Shown one piece after another: positions 18,223 through 26,731 of a stretch of DNA of 64,000 nucleotides; within the stretch, counting starts at the first letter, position 1; each line of letters begins with the position of its first letter. The stretch lies in contig CAWHMT010000002.1 of the NCBI GenBank assembly GCA_963830455.1, forward strand, positions 930,001 through 994,000, read 5' to 3'. A program made the position numbers and the translations under genes. Under the pieces are notes generated by a model. The model was not told the DNA's origin. It worked only from the letters and a program-made list of their open reading frames with translations, and ran no database searches. This DNA comes from 20CM-2-65-7 sp963830455 (lineage in GTDB: Bacteria; Gemmatimonadota; Gemmatimonadetes; Gemmatimonadales; GWC2-71-9).

Positions 18223-19683
18223 ATGGAGAGTATTCGTGGGCGGTTGACCCTGTGGTATGCGACCGCCCTCATCCTCAGCATCGCGGTCTTCGCCGTCGTC
18301 CTCTATTTCGCGCGCCGCAGCGCCACCTACCAGGATCTCGAGCGCCGCATCCAGTCGGAAGCCGACCTCACCGCCGGGATCCTGGCGGAGAGCTATCGTG
18401 CCCGGGGAACGCTGGTGGAGAAGGACACGGCCGGCCGGCCGTTCCTGACCGCGGAGGTCGCGGCGGTCCTGGAAGTGGTCCCGGATTACCTCCTCGTGAC
18501 GAGCCGAGACGGCCGTCTGTTGTTCGCCTCCCCCGACGCGCGGGCCCTCACGTTCGGCGAGTTCGAGCAACTGATTACGATCACGCAGCCGCCGACCGGT
18601 GCAGGTTCCCACACCACCGGCCGCTATCGCGTCGCGCCGAACGGGCCCACGCTGCACTACATCGTGCGCGCGGTCCCCGACGCCGGGGATCAGTTCGGCG
18701 CGATCTTCGCGGGGGCCAACACCCGGTCCGCCGAGCTCCAGCTCGAGCAGCTGGTGCTCACCATCCTGGTCGCGTTCTTCGTCGGAGTGGTCCCGGCCAT
18801 CCTGGTCGGCGGCTGGCTTGCGGGCCGGGCACTGGAGCCCGTGGATCGCATGATCACCGAGGTGCGCGAGATCACGGACGGCCGGAGTCTGCACCGGCGC
18901 CTGGCGATGCCGATGGCGCGGGATGAGCTGTCGCGTCTGGCCGAGACGCTGAATCAGATGATGACGCGGCTGGAGCGCAGCTTCGCCGCGCTGCGACGCT
19001 TCACGGCGGACGCGAGTCACGAGCTGAAGACACCCCTGACCGTCGTCCGCGCGGGCGTGGAGCGCGCCATCACGCGCCCGGGGATGGCGCAGGAAGCACT
19101 CGCACCGCTGGAAGAGACGCTCCAGCAAGTGAATCGGATGACCGAGCTGCTCGACTCCCTGCTGACCCTGGCCCGCGCCGATGAGGGACGCGCCGAGCTG
19201 CACCGCGAGCCGGTGGATATGCGCGAGATCGTCGAGGAGGCGGGCGAGACCGGAGAGCTGCTCGCCGAGCATGCCGGCGTCGGCATTGAGATCCGCCTGC
19301 CGGTCGAGCCGCTCGTCCTGGCCGTGGACCGCAGCCGCATGCGGCAACTGGCGCTGAACCTCATCGAGAACGCCGTGAAGTACACGCCACGCGGCGGTCA
19401 CGTGTCGGTGGAGCTCACCGGCAACGATGGACGTGTCGTCTTCACCGTCGCCGATACCGGCATCGGCATTGCACCGGGCGATCTGCCGCACGTGTTCGAC
19501 CGCTTCTGGCGCGCCGACTCCGCGCGGACCCGCACGAGCGAACGGGCGGGCACCGGGCTCGGCCTCGCCATCTGCAAGTGGATCGCCGAAGCACACGGCG
19601 GCACGATCGAAGTGCAGAGCCGTCCGGGGCGGGGCACGACGTTCACCGTAGGACTCCCGCGCAGCGAGCACACGCCGAGCTGA
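18223..19683 (+). CDS. HAMP-domain membrane sensor histidine kinase
   Basis: 486 residues. Membrane segments lie near residues 10-28 and 172-195, enclosing a periplasmic domain of ~140 residues. Then come a HAMP domain (about 197-250), a HisKA helix with His266 in DASHELKTPLTVV, and an ATPase domain with NLIENAVKYT, DTGIGI and GTGLGLAI. It starts one base after the regulator stop, so it is the cognate kinase of the OmpR-type protein. The sensed signal is not evident from the sequence. Confidence 0.93.
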   Translation: MESIRGRLTLWYATALILSIAVFAVVLYFARRSATYQDLERRIQSEADLTAGILAESYRARGTLVEKDTAGRPFLTAEVAAVLEVVPDYLLVTSRDGRLLFASPDARALTFGEFEQLITITQPPTGAGSHTTGRYRVAPNGPTLHYIVRAVPDAGDQFGAIFAGANTRSAELQLEQLVLTILVAFFVGVVPAILVGGWLAGRALEPVDRMITEVREITDGRSLHRRLAMPMARDELSRLAETLNQMMTRLERSFAALRRFTADASHELKTPLTVVRAGVERAITRPGMAQEALAPLEETLQQVNRMTELLDSLLTLARADEGRAELHREPVDMREIVEEAGETGELLAEHAGVGIEIRLPVEPLVLAVDRSRMRQLALNLIENAVKYTPRGGHVSVELTGNDGRVVFTVADTGIGIAPGDLPHVFDRFWRADSARTRTSERAGTGLGLAICKWIAEAHGGTIEVQSRPGRGTTFTVGLPRSEHTPS

Positions 19684-19701
19684 CCGCCGAACCACATCGC
19701 G

Positions 19702-19757
19702 TTGTCATAATCCCGTCATCCAGCTGCAAGAGCCTGGACATGGGCCGCCGGTATTCT
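19702..19757 (+). promoter_or_regulatory. PHO-box-like tandem repeat array and -10, promoter of the first TonB-type gene
   Basis: Seven-base units spaced by four bases: TTGTCAT, CCGTCAT, CTGCAAG, TGGACAT (19702-19741). After exactly 10 bases comes a -10 hexamer TATTCT (19752-19757). The first two match the E. coli PHO-box unit CTGTCAT with its 11-bp period, and a 10-bp gap to the -10 is as in known Pho promoters. The gene begins at 19788. Confidence 0.5.
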
Positions 19758-19787
19758 CTGGGTGAGTCATTCCCCAGAGAGCCGCCT

Positions 19788-20267
19788 ATGTACGATGACC
19801 TCGCCCGGACTCAGAGATCCAGCTTCCTCGAACAGCTCACGTTGAACGTCCTGATCCCGTCAGTGCTCCTGTCGCTGGCGATCGCCCCACCGCCCGTTTT
19901 CTCGCGCGAGGTCGCTCCAAGGCTTCATGGGTACACTTGGCCGCTGATGCTCGGCGCCACCCGCTCTGCCGAGCGCGACGCGTCAGTCGCAGACGTGCCT
20001 CCGCGTCTCTTGTGGATGCCGCTGCCTCGCTATCCGGTCGAGATGCTCGAGGCTGAACGGGAAGGGCACGTAGTCGTGAGGGTGAGGGTGGATCGGGAGG
20101 GTCACGTCCGGTGGTCGAGTGCCGTGATTCAGGCGGCGCAGGGGGAATTCGTGCAACCGGTCCGAGATGCCCTCCTCATGGCTGAGTTTCTTCCAGCGAC
20201 CGCCGCGGGCAATCCAACTGAATCCTGGGTCACCGTCTCCGTCTACTTCGACATCTACGTGGAGTGA
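19788..20267 (+). CDS. TonB C-terminal-like protein with one N-terminal membrane segment
   Basis: 159 residues. An N-terminal anchor (about residues 17-34, LTLNVLIPSVLLSLAIA) is followed by a short linker and a TonB_C-type fold: PRYPVEMLEAEREGHVVVRVRVDREGHVRWSS ending in FLPATAAGNPTESWVTVSVYFDIYV. Proteins of this kind transmit proton-motive energy to outer-membrane receptors. It is four bases upstream of a second TonB-like gene. ATG at 19788 is the first start that gives a membrane anchor directly. Confidence 0.75.
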   Translation: MYDDLARTQRSSFLEQLTLNVLIPSVLLSLAIAPPPVFSREVAPRLHGYTWPLMLGATRSAERDASVADVPPRLLWMPLPRYPVEMLEAEREGHVVVRVRVDREGHVRWSSAVIQAAQGEFVQPVRDALLMAEFLPATAAGNPTESWVTVSVYFDIYVE

Positions 20268-20271
20268 CATC

Positions 20272-20916
20272 ATGCGCGCGATCAGCTCGGCGGCATCGAT
20301 CTCGATTCACGCGGCGGTGGCAGCCGCGTTGCTGCTCGGAACCACGAAATCGGCGCGCACTAGCGGGATCGTCGTTTCACCCCCGATACCTCCGCTCGTA
20401 TTCGTCGAGTCCACGGATGGACGGGCCGAATCAGGTCCCGGGGTCGGCGCGCCGGTCCCGGACGTTCCGCCAATAGATCTTGGTTCTCTACCCCTTCCGG
20501 GCGACGCGCTTCAAAGTAAGGCATTGATTCGTCCGCTGTTTCCCACGGACTGGGCGCCCCGCAGGGGGGCAGGGGCAGGGGAAGGCATGCCGCTGGAGGG
20601 TCCTGGCTTGGCGAGCGTGGGAACGACCGGGCCGGAGATTTTGTCCGGTCCACTGCCGGTCTACCCAGAATTACTCAGGCAGGCAGGACTCGAAGGGCGG
20701 GTTATGCTCGAAGCGCGCCTAGACTCGACCGGTCGGGTGCAGCGCGCCTCGATTTCCGTGGTGTCGGCAACCCACCAGGCGTTTGTCGAACCGGCGCGAC
20801 AGGCGCTGCTTGCCACGTTGTTTCGGCCGGCGCGCATCAATGGCAGGGCTGTCCCAATACTCGTGCGCGTGCCCTTTGCCTTCTCGATTCGAGGCGGCAC
20901 GGGACGTGCTCGGTGA
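20272..20916 (+). CDS. energy transducer TonB
   Basis: 214 residues. N-terminal membrane segment (residues ~6-22), a Pro/Gly-rich periplasmic spacer, and a C-terminal TonB domain beginning PVYPELLRQAGLEGRVMLEARLDSTGRV and ending FRPARINGRAVPILVRVPFAF. It resembles the TonB at 21037 closely in this domain (YPxLLRQAG, LFRPARxxGRAV), so the two are paralogues. Separated from the preceding gene by four bases. Confidence 0.82.
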   Translation: MRAISSAASISIHAAVAAALLLGTTKSARTSGIVVSPPIPPLVFVESTDGRAESGPGVGAPVPDVPPIDLGSLPLPGDALQSKALIRPLFPTDWAPRRGAGAGEGMPLEGPGLASVGTTGPEILSGPLPVYPELLRQAGLEGRVMLEARLDSTGRVQRASISVVSATHQAFVEPARQALLATLFRPARINGRAVPILVRVPFAFSIRGGTGRAR

Positions 20917-20929
20917 GGGGGACGCCCAG

Positions 20930-20996
20930 CGGTCATTTGGCTGTCATCGTTTTGTAATCATTGGGCTACTAGCGGGTTCATTGCCGCGCGTACTAT
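20930..20996 (+). promoter_or_regulatory. PHO-box-like tandem repeat array and -10, promoter of the tonB-exbBD operon
   Basis: Units at 11-base steps: CGGTCAT, CTGTCAT, TTGTAAT, then two weaker (GGGCTAC, GGGTTCA). CTGTCAT is a perfect PHO-box half. Exactly 10 bases after the fifth unit is the -10 hexamer TACTAT (20991-20996). The same arrangement is seen at 19702-19757. Confidence 0.55.
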
Positions 20997-21036
20997 TACT
21001 TGTAGCCAGTAGACACCTACAGCCTGGAGGATATGG

Positions 21037-21714
21037 GTGTTCGACCACCTGATCGAGTCCAACCGCAAGTCCAACAAGAAGGGTGCGTTTGGTCTCGGCG
21101 TCGTGTCGCTGATTGGCCACAGCGTGATCGTCCTGGGAGCGGTCGTGGCGACGCTCACCGCGGGCGAGAAGTCTGATGACTCGATCGTCGACACGGCGAT
21201 GGTTTTCCTGAACCAGGAAGAACAAAAGAAGCCGGAGGAGCAGCCGCCCGTGGTGGAAGTCCCGCAGCTCAAGGGCTTCCAGACGGTCGTCGCGCCCACC
21301 GACATTCCGACGAACATTCCGCCCATCAATCTCCAGGAGCACTTCGACCCGAAGGACTACACCGGCACGGGCGTCGAGGGCGGTATCGGCACAGGCATGG
21401 TTCCGTCGTCGGATCAGGTGTTCATGGAGTCCGTCGTCGAGGAACGGCCTGAATTGCTGACGCGGCCCCCGCTGCAGTATCCCGATCTGCTCCGGCAGGC
21501 GGGCGTGCAGGGGCGCGTGCTCGTGCAGGCCATCATCGATACGTCGGGACGCGCCGAGCCGGCATCGGTCAAGGTGATTCAGAGTCCCAATCCCGGGTTC
21601 GATCAGTCCGCGAAGCAAATGGTACTGAAGGCATTGTTCCGGCCGGCGCGCGTGCATGGGCGAGCCGTCCGGGTGCTGGTCAATTTGCCGATCGACTTCA
21701 CGATCAAGAGATAG
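21037..21714 (+). CDS. tonB: energy transducer TonB
   Basis: 225 residues from a GTG start. It has a cytoplasmic basic N-terminus (NRKSNKKG), a membrane segment near residues 20-42, a Glu/Pro/Lys-rich spacer (NQEEQKKPEEQPP) and the C-terminal domain QYPDLLRQAGVQGRVLVQAIIDTSGR ending ALFRPARVHGRAVRVLVNLP. It couples the inner-membrane proton gradient, through ExbB/ExbD, to outer-membrane receptors. First gene of tonB-exbB-exbD-exbD. Confidence 0.9.
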   Translation: MFDHLIESNRKSNKKGAFGLGVVSLIGHSVIVLGAVVATLTAGEKSDDSIVDTAMVFLNQEEQKKPEEQPPVVEVPQLKGFQTVVAPTDIPTNIPPINLQEHFDPKDYTGTGVEGGIGTGMVPSSDQVFMESVVEERPELLTRPPLQYPDLLRQAGVQGRVLVQAIIDTSGRAEPASVKVIQSPNPGFDQSAKQMVLKALFRPARVHGRAVRVLVNLPIDFTIKR

Positions 21715-21723
21715 GGAGACACG

Positions 21724-22467
21724 ATGAGTTACGCTGAGCTATGGGCGTCGATGGGCTTGTTCGCCAAGGGAATTGTGTTGGTCATGTTCGTCATGTCGGC
21801 CTGGTCGTGGGCGGTCAGCATTTCCAAGCAGCTCTACTTGAGGAAGTCGCAGAAGGAGACGCGGAAGTTCGCGCCTGAATTCTCGCGCTATCTGCAGGAA
21901 GAGCAGCTCGACGGCGCGATCGCGCTGGCCGAGAAGAACAAGAAGAGCCACGTCGCGCGCGTGCTGGGTGAGGCACTGGCGGAAGTGAAGCCGCTGCTGC
22001 GCGACCGGGCGACGATCACCGCGGCCGACATCAACTCGGCCGAGCGCGCGGTCGAACGCCAGATGCTCATCATTACGGCTGAGCTCAAGCGCGGCCTCGG
22101 CATTCTGGCCACCACCGGCGCGACCGCGCCGTTCGTCGGTCTGCTGGGCACGACGATGGGTATCGTCACCGCATTCCAAGGCATGTCGGCGTCGGGCGGT
22201 TCGGGTTCGCTGGCCGCGATCACGGGCGGCGTCGCCGAAGCGCTCATCACCACGGCGTTCGGCCTGCTCGTCGCCATTCCGGCGGTGTGGCTCTACAACT
22301 ACTTCAGCACGAAGATCGACTTCCTCACGGTGGAAATGACGTACACGTCGAAGGAGCTGATCGACTACCTCATCAAGAGCGTCGGCAGCGAGTTCGGCCG
22401 GTCGATCTTCACCAAGGAATTCCAGACCCAGAAGACGTCGCAGACCAGCGGTCCGATCAAGGGATAA
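21724..22467 (+). CDS. exbB: ExbB/TolQ/MotA-family proton-channel protein
   Basis: 247 residues with three membrane segments: one near residues 12-32 and two in the C-terminal half, GLGILATTGATAPFVGLLGTTMGIV and the following ALITTAFGLLVAIPAVWLYNYF. The conserved Thr/Gly-rich TGATAPFVGLLGTTMGIV and the ITTAFGLLVAIPA block identify ExbB/TolQ. It forms the pentameric channel around ExbD and drives TonB. Confidence 0.92.
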   Translation: MSYAELWASMGLFAKGIVLVMFVMSAWSWAVSISKQLYLRKSQKETRKFAPEFSRYLQEEQLDGAIALAEKNKKSHVARVLGEALAEVKPLLRDRATITAADINSAERAVERQMLIITAELKRGLGILATTGATAPFVGLLGTTMGIVTAFQGMSASGGSGSLAAITGGVAEALITTAFGLLVAIPAVWLYNYFSTKIDFLTVEMTYTSKELIDYLIKSVGSEFGRSIFTKEFQTQKTSQTSGPIKG

Positions 22468-22473
22468 CGAGCC

Positions 22474-22941
22474 ATGTCGATCGGCGGCGGCAAGAAAACG
22501 GAGAGCGTGGTCGCGGCGAACATCAATGTCACGCCCATGATCGACGTGATGCTGGTGCTGCTCATCATCTTCATGATCGTGACGCCCGCGATCACCGCCG
22601 GTTTTCAGGCGACCCTGCCGCGTGCCAAGAATCCCGACTCGCGCGAGGAGGCGGACGGCGAGATCCGCCTGGGCATCGACCGCGATGGGAAGTTCTATCT
22701 CGACATTACCGGCGTGAGCGGCAAGTACACGGGCCCGCGCTACATCAGTGACGAAGACCTGCCGAATCAGCTCATGAACCTCTACGCGGTGCGCACGGTC
22801 GATAAGATCCTGTACCTGAAAGCGGACGAGGGGATCGATTACGGGCGCGTGCAGATAGCGCTCGAGATCGCCCGGAAAGCGGGTGTGCGCGTCGTCGCCG
22901 CGATCGCCGAGCAGGAACGCACCGCTAAACCGGAGCACTGA
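22474..22941 (+). CDS. exbD: ExbD/TolR-family protein
   Basis: 155 residues. Short cytoplasmic N-terminus, one membrane helix (about 17-38) with the protonatable Asp in NVTPMIDVMLVLLIIFM, and a periplasmic domain ending KAGVRVVAAIAEQ. It partners ExbB; the Asp carries protons. Starts six bases after exbB. A second, different exbD follows, so the complex may contain heteromeric ExbD. Confidence 0.92.
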   Translation: MSIGGGKKTESVVAANINVTPMIDVMLVLLIIFMIVTPAITAGFQATLPRAKNPDSREEADGEIRLGIDRDGKFYLDITGVSGKYTGPRYISDEDLPNQLMNLYAVRTVDKILYLKADEGIDYGRVQIALEIARKAGVRVVAAIAEQERTAKPEH

Positions 22942-22944
22942 ACC

Positions 22945-23373
22945 ATGGCCATGGGAAGCGGTGGGAGCGGCAGCGGGCTCAGCGCGGATATCAACGTCAC
23001 CCCGATGATCGACGTGCTGCTCGTGCTGCTCATCATCTTCATGATTACGCTGCCGCTGTCCCGCCGCACGTTCGACGCCCAGGTGCCGCCGGAGCAGAAG
23101 CAGCAGCCGCGCCAGCGCCAGCAGGCGAGCGATCAGATCGTGCTCGAGCTGAAGGCGGACGGCTCGTACGCGATCAACACCCAGATCGTTCCGTTCGAGC
23201 AGCTGGACGCGAAGTTTCACGAGCTGTACGATCAGCGCCCCGCCAAGCTGCTGTTCATCAAGGCGGCGCCGAACCGCAAGTATGGGGAGATCATCCGCGC
23301 CATGGACGTCGCCAAGGGCGCCGGCGTGCAGGTGATCGGCTTTACCCCGTCAGAGCAGGCCGCCACGCGCTGA
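22945..23373 (+). CDS. exbD: second ExbD/TolR-family protein
   Basis: 142 residues with the same plan as its neighbour: Gly/Ser-rich N-terminus, membrane helix with Asp in NVTPMIDVLLVLLIIFM, and a periplasmic domain with a Gln-rich stretch (EQKQQPRQRQQ). Starts three bases after the first exbD. Paired exbD genes after exbB are common in TonB systems of Bacteroidota and Gemmatimonadota-type bacteria. Confidence 0.92.
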   Translation: MAMGSGGSGSGLSADINVTPMIDVLLVLLIIFMITLPLSRRTFDAQVPPEQKQQPRQRQQASDQIVLELKADGSYAINTQIVPFEQLDAKFHELYDQRPAKLLFIKAAPNRKYGEIIRAMDVAKGAGVQVIGFTPSEQAATR

Positions 23374-23399
23374 TTTGGTCAGATCACGGTGAGACATCC

Positions 23400-23431
23400 G
23401 GGGGCACGGTGCGAAACCGTGCCCCCGTTTT
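23400..23431 (+). terminator. rho-independent terminator of the tonB-exbBD operon
   Basis: An 11-bp perfect stem (GGGGGCACGGT / ACCGTGCCCCC) with loop GCGAA, followed by GTTTTCT. It starts 26 bases after the second exbD stop. Confidence 0.9.
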
Positions 23432-23452
23432 CTCTCTAGTGTGTATCTATAG

Positions 23453-24190
23453 ATGATGGCCGACCTGCCACGCCCCGCTTTCAATTCCTATGCGCTGCCG
23501 CTGCCGCGGCGCCGCGAAGGACGCGCGGCCGTCGTGTCGTTTCTCGCCCACCTGACGATTGCGGTCCTCGTGCTGTGGCGGGGTGCGGCCCTGTTCGAGT
23601 CGGGGGGTGGCGGCGGTACGGGACCGCGTGGGGGCGGCGGCGGGGGCGGGCGTCCCACGGTCAGCTGGTTCACGCTCCCGTCGGTCTCGACACCGCAGGC
23701 GCACGATGTGCCGCCCGCGCCCGCGGTCTCGGTCCCGACCGTCGCGGTCCCGCTCGCCGCGCCCGTCAAGCTCGACATTCCTCCGCCGAGTTTGGTCATC
23801 AATCCGCCGGCGGCTGTGGGGACGGGCGAGGGCACGACGGGGGGACCCGGAGAAGGACCCGGCAGCGGTGGCGGGATCGGCGCGGGAACAGGGACGGGTG
23901 TGGGCGTCGATTCCGGACCTGGCTCGGGCGGCGGAAAGAGTGATATTTTTCCCGCCTCGCCACGGTGGACGATTTTTCCCCCGGACGGAATGCCGGCGGG
24001 CCGTTTCGAGGTCCATTTCTGGGTGAATGCCAACGGAATTGTCACTCGAGTTGAGGTGACGCCGCCAATCAAGAACGCGGAGTTCAGGCGTGAATTCACG
24101 AAGCGGATGATGGGCTACCTATTCCATCCAGCGACAACACGTGATGGTCGTCGCGTGGACTACGTTGCGACCGTGATCTTCACGAAGTAA
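23453..24190 (+). CDS. TonB-like protein with glycine-rich spacer
   Basis: 245 residues. A basic N-terminus (PRRREGRAAVV) precedes a membrane segment (about 27-45). The periplasmic spacer is rich in Gly, Pro and Thr (residues ~50-160). A compact C-terminal domain follows: RFEVHFWVNANGIVTRVEVTP and YLFHPATTRDGRRVDYVATVIF, a TonB_C-type beta fold. It lies just beyond the terminator of the tonB operon and has no clear Shine-Dalgarno. It has no ExbB/D of its own. Confidence 0.75.
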   Translation: MMADLPRPAFNSYALPLPRRREGRAAVVSFLAHLTIAVLVLWRGAALFESGGGGGTGPRGGGGGGGRPTVSWFTLPSVSTPQAHDVPPAPAVSVPTVAVPLAAPVKLDIPPPSLVINPPAAVGTGEGTTGGPGEGPGSGGGIGAGTGTGVGVDSGPGSGGGKSDIFPASPRWTIFPPDGMPAGRFEVHFWVNANGIVTRVEVTPPIKNAEFRREFTKRMMGYLFHPATTRDGRRVDYVATVIFTK

Positions 24191-24221
24191 TCACCGTCTT
24201 ACACTGAAGGCAGGGCACAGC

Positions 24222-25727
24222 GTGCGGCAGCTCTTCAAGCGCAAGCCGATCGCGGAGCTTCTGGTCAGCGAGCTCGAGACGCCGCAGTCGCTGCGGCGCG
24301 TGCTGGGCGCCGGCGACCTCATCATGCTGGCGATCGGCGCCGTCATCGGCGCGGGCATCTTCGGCGCCATTGGGACCGCCGCCTCCGGCCAGTACGACGC
24401 CGCCGGCAACATGGTCCGCGCTGGTGCCGGACCGGCGCTGGTCTTTTCCTTCCTGCTCCTCGGGGTGTGCTGCGCGTTTGCCGGCCTTTGCTACGCTGAG
24501 CTCGCCGCGATGATTCCGCAGGCAGGCAGCGCGTATGCGTACTCGTACGCGACACTCGGCGAAGTGGTCGCGTGGATCATCGGGTGGGATCTGATTCTCG
24601 AGTACGCGGTCGGCAATGTCGCGGTCGCGATCTCGTGGGGCGATTACTTCAAGTCGTTACTGAGTGCGTTCGGCGTCCACCTCCCCGACTGGATCACGAC
24701 CGGCTATCGCACCGCGCTCCTGAGTCCCGATCCCAAGATTCACGGGCTGCTGGAGAGCGCCCCCCACATCGCGGGCATTCCGATCCTCGTGAATCTGCCG
24801 GCGTTTCTTATCGTCGGCTTGATAACCTGGCTGCTGCTCCTGGGCGTGCGCGAAAGCGCGCGCACCAACAACATTCTCGTCGTGATCAAGCTGCTGGTGC
24901 TCGCATTGTTCATCGTCGCCGGCCTCACGCACATCAATCCCGACAATTACACTCCGTTCGCGCCCAACGGCTGGCCGGGCATTCACCAGGGTGCCGCCAT
25001 CGTGTTCTTTGCGTATATCGGCTTCGACGCCATCTCGACCGCCGCGGAAGAGACGAAGAATCCGCAGCGCAATCTGCCGATCGGCATTCTCGGCGGGTTG
25101 GCAATCTGTACGCTCGTGTATGTCATCGTCGGGGCGGTGTTGACCGGCATGGTGAAGTACACGGAGCTCGGAGTCGCCGATCCGCTCGCCAAGGCGCTCG
25201 AGGTGGGCGGCTTTCGCACCGTCGGCTGGATCGTGTCGCTGGGCGCCATCATCTCGATGTCGGCGGTGCTGCTCGTCTTCCAGTACGGGCAGCCGCGCAT
25301 CTTCTTCGCGATGGCGCGCGATGGTCTCCTGCCGCGCTGGGCCGCGAAGATTTCGACCAAGGGGCGCGTTCCGTACGTCACGACGATCGTCACAGGCGTG
25401 TTCGTGGCACTCTGGGCGTTGATCGGCGATGCGAACGAGACCTACAACCTGACGAATATCGGTACGTTGTCCGCATTCGCCCTCGTGTCGGCCGGCGTGC
25501 TGGTGCTCCGCTATACGGAGCCCGAGCGCCCGCGTCCGTTCCGGGTGCCGTGGGTCTACGTGGTCGCGCCGCTGTCGGTGGTCCTGTGCGTCTATGTGAT
25601 GCTCGGGTTGCCCGGGGAGACGTGGATTCGGTTCTCGGTGTGGCTGGCGATCGGGCTGGCGCTGTACTTCGTGTACGGCTACCAGCACAGCCGAATCCGC
25701 CAGGGGCCGACGGGAGGGCCGCGCTAG
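24222..25727 (+). CDS. APC-family amino acid permease (cationic amino acid transporter type)
   Basis: 501 residues with about twelve membrane segments. The N-terminal amphipathic stretch LRRVLGAGDLIMLAIGAVIGAGIFG holds the substrate-binding GAGIFG of APC transporters. Later signatures are IVFFAYIGFDAISTAAEETKNP and RDGLLPRWAAKI. This is the CAT-like subgroup, which moves amino acids with protons or by exchange. GTG start at 24222. It overlaps the stop of the convergent sugar-kinase gene by four bases. Near the murein-salvage genes, so a role in recovering peptide-derived amino acids is possible but unproven. Confidence 0.88.
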   Translation: MRQLFKRKPIAELLVSELETPQSLRRVLGAGDLIMLAIGAVIGAGIFGAIGTAASGQYDAAGNMVRAGAGPALVFSFLLLGVCCAFAGLCYAELAAMIPQAGSAYAYSYATLGEVVAWIIGWDLILEYAVGNVAVAISWGDYFKSLLSAFGVHLPDWITTGYRTALLSPDPKIHGLLESAPHIAGIPILVNLPAFLIVGLITWLLLLGVRESARTNNILVVIKLLVLALFIVAGLTHINPDNYTPFAPNGWPGIHQGAAIVFFAYIGFDAISTAAEETKNPQRNLPIGILGGLAICTLVYVIVGAVLTGMVKYTELGVADPLAKALEVGGFRTVGWIVSLGAIISMSAVLLVFQYGQPRIFFAMARDGLLPRWAAKISTKGRVPYVTTIVTGVFVALWALIGDANETYNLTNIGTLSAFALVSAGVLVLRYTEPERPRPFRVPWVYVVAPLSVVLCVYVMLGLPGETWIRFSVWLAIGLALYFVYGYQHSRIRQGPTGGPR

Positions 25728-26683
25728 CTCGTTCGGAACATCTCCGCGGCAAGTCGCAGCGCCCCGACGGGCGCGTCGACGGAGCCGCTCACGTCGGTGA
25801 CCCGGCCCTGGGGCACATCCGCCGCGAGCCGGGTGCGCAACGCGGCGAGGAGCGGTGAACCGGGACGCAGCAACCCGCCGGCGGTGGCAATCTTGAATTC
25901 TCCCGTGCCGGCGAAGTGCCGGCTCAGCGCCTGCACCAGGTGAGCCAGCTCGCCGGCCGCTTCCTCGATGAGCCGCTGCGCCACCCTCTCCCCCTCGCGT
26001 GCCGCGTTCAGCACGTGCGGCGCGAGCGCTGCGACCTGCGCGGGTGTGGCGGTCGAGGTCCAGCGGATGAGATCGTCGAACGTCTGCAAGCCCAGCGCGA
26101 CGAGCAGTCGCTCGAGCAGCGTGGACGATTCGCCGAGTCCGTCCTGGGCTCGCGCCGCCGCCGACAGGGCGCGCCGCCCCAGCCAGTAACCACCGCCTTC
26201 GTCACCCAGCTGCCAGCCGTGGCCGCCCGCGCGGAAGAGCCGTCCGTCCGCGACCCGGGCATACCCAATCGAGCCCGTGCCCGCGTTCACGAGCACGCCG
26301 GGGCCATTCCCGAAGGCTGCGGCCAGCGCGATTTCGACGTCGCCCCGCACCGCGACCTGCTCGGCCGCACCCGCGGCCTTGATCGCGGCGGCGAGCGCCT
26401 CCTGCTCGGGCGCGCGGCCGGCACCCGCCGCACCCACCAGCGCCGCGACCGCCGGCAGGCTGACGCCGGCCTGGGCGGCGGCGCGGCGGGCCACTTCGAG
26501 AATGACCGCCGCCGAGCGCTCCGCGGCCCCCGGCCGCATCGCCGAGCCGGGACCTTCGGCGCGCGCGAGTACGTGGCCGGCGCGATTGCCCACGACCACC
26601 GCCGTATGGGATCCGCCGCAGTCGATGCCCAACAGAACGGCGTTGGACGGTTGGACGGTTGGACGGTCGGACGGTGAAGTCAC
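25724..26683 (-). CDS. BadF/BadG-family sugar kinase, probable N-acetylglucosamine / N-acetylmuramate kinase (MurK-like)
   Basis: 319 residues of the actin-like ATPase fold. The phosphate-1 loop is LLGIDCGGSHTAVVV, and the phosphate-2 and adenosine regions are VNAGTGSIGYA and ATAGGLLRPGSP. GWQLGDEGGGYWLGRRAL is diagnostic of the GlcNAc-kinase branch that includes MurK. Such enzymes phosphorylate GlcNAc or MurNAc released from cell wall. NagZ and NamZ nearby supply exactly these sugars. The first ~12 codons come from a tandem repeat (26642-26676), so the real start may be nearer Asn14. Confidence 0.85.
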   Translation of the reverse strand: MTSPSDRPTVQPSNAVLLGIDCGGSHTAVVVGNRAGHVLARAEGPGSAMRPGAAERSAAVILEVARRAAAQAGVSLPAVAALVGAAGAGRAPEQEALAAAIKAAGAAEQVAVRGDVEIALAAAFGNGPGVLVNAGTGSIGYARVADGRLFRAGGHGWQLGDEGGGYWLGRRALSAAARAQDGLGESSTLLERLLVALGLQTFDDLIRWTSTATPAQVAALAPHVLNAAREGERVAQRLIEEAAGELAHLVQALSRHFAGTGEFKIATAGGLLRPGSPLLAALRTRLAADVPQGRVTDVSGSVDAPVGALRLAAEMFRTS

Positions 26684-26731
26684 ACTGATGTCGCCTTCTG
26701 TCCGACAGTCAGACGGTCAGACCGTCCGACA
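26642..26731. repeat. short-word repeats, direct then inverted
   Basis: Four tandem GGACGGTT/C words at 26642-26676 overlap the start of the kinase gene. A related cluster on the other strand sense (GTCCGACAGTCAGACGG and GACCGTCCGAC) lies at 26700-26731 and overlaps the end of the broken symporter. The word family is the same as at 3048-3083. Confidence 0.6.

Noticed and set aside
18133..19695. 520-codon minus-strand ORF opposite the HAMP kinase
   Set aside because: Shadow ORF; the plus strand encodes a complete histidine kinase.
21739..23220. 493-codon minus-strand ORF opposite exbB/exbD
   Set aside because: Arg/His/Asp-rich shadow; the plus strand has ExbB and two ExbD.
26642..26731. Inverted repeats as ends of an insertion sequence
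   Set aside because: No transposase between them and the arms are short tandem words, not terminal repeats. No transposase, integrase or phage gene was seen elsewhere in the window.
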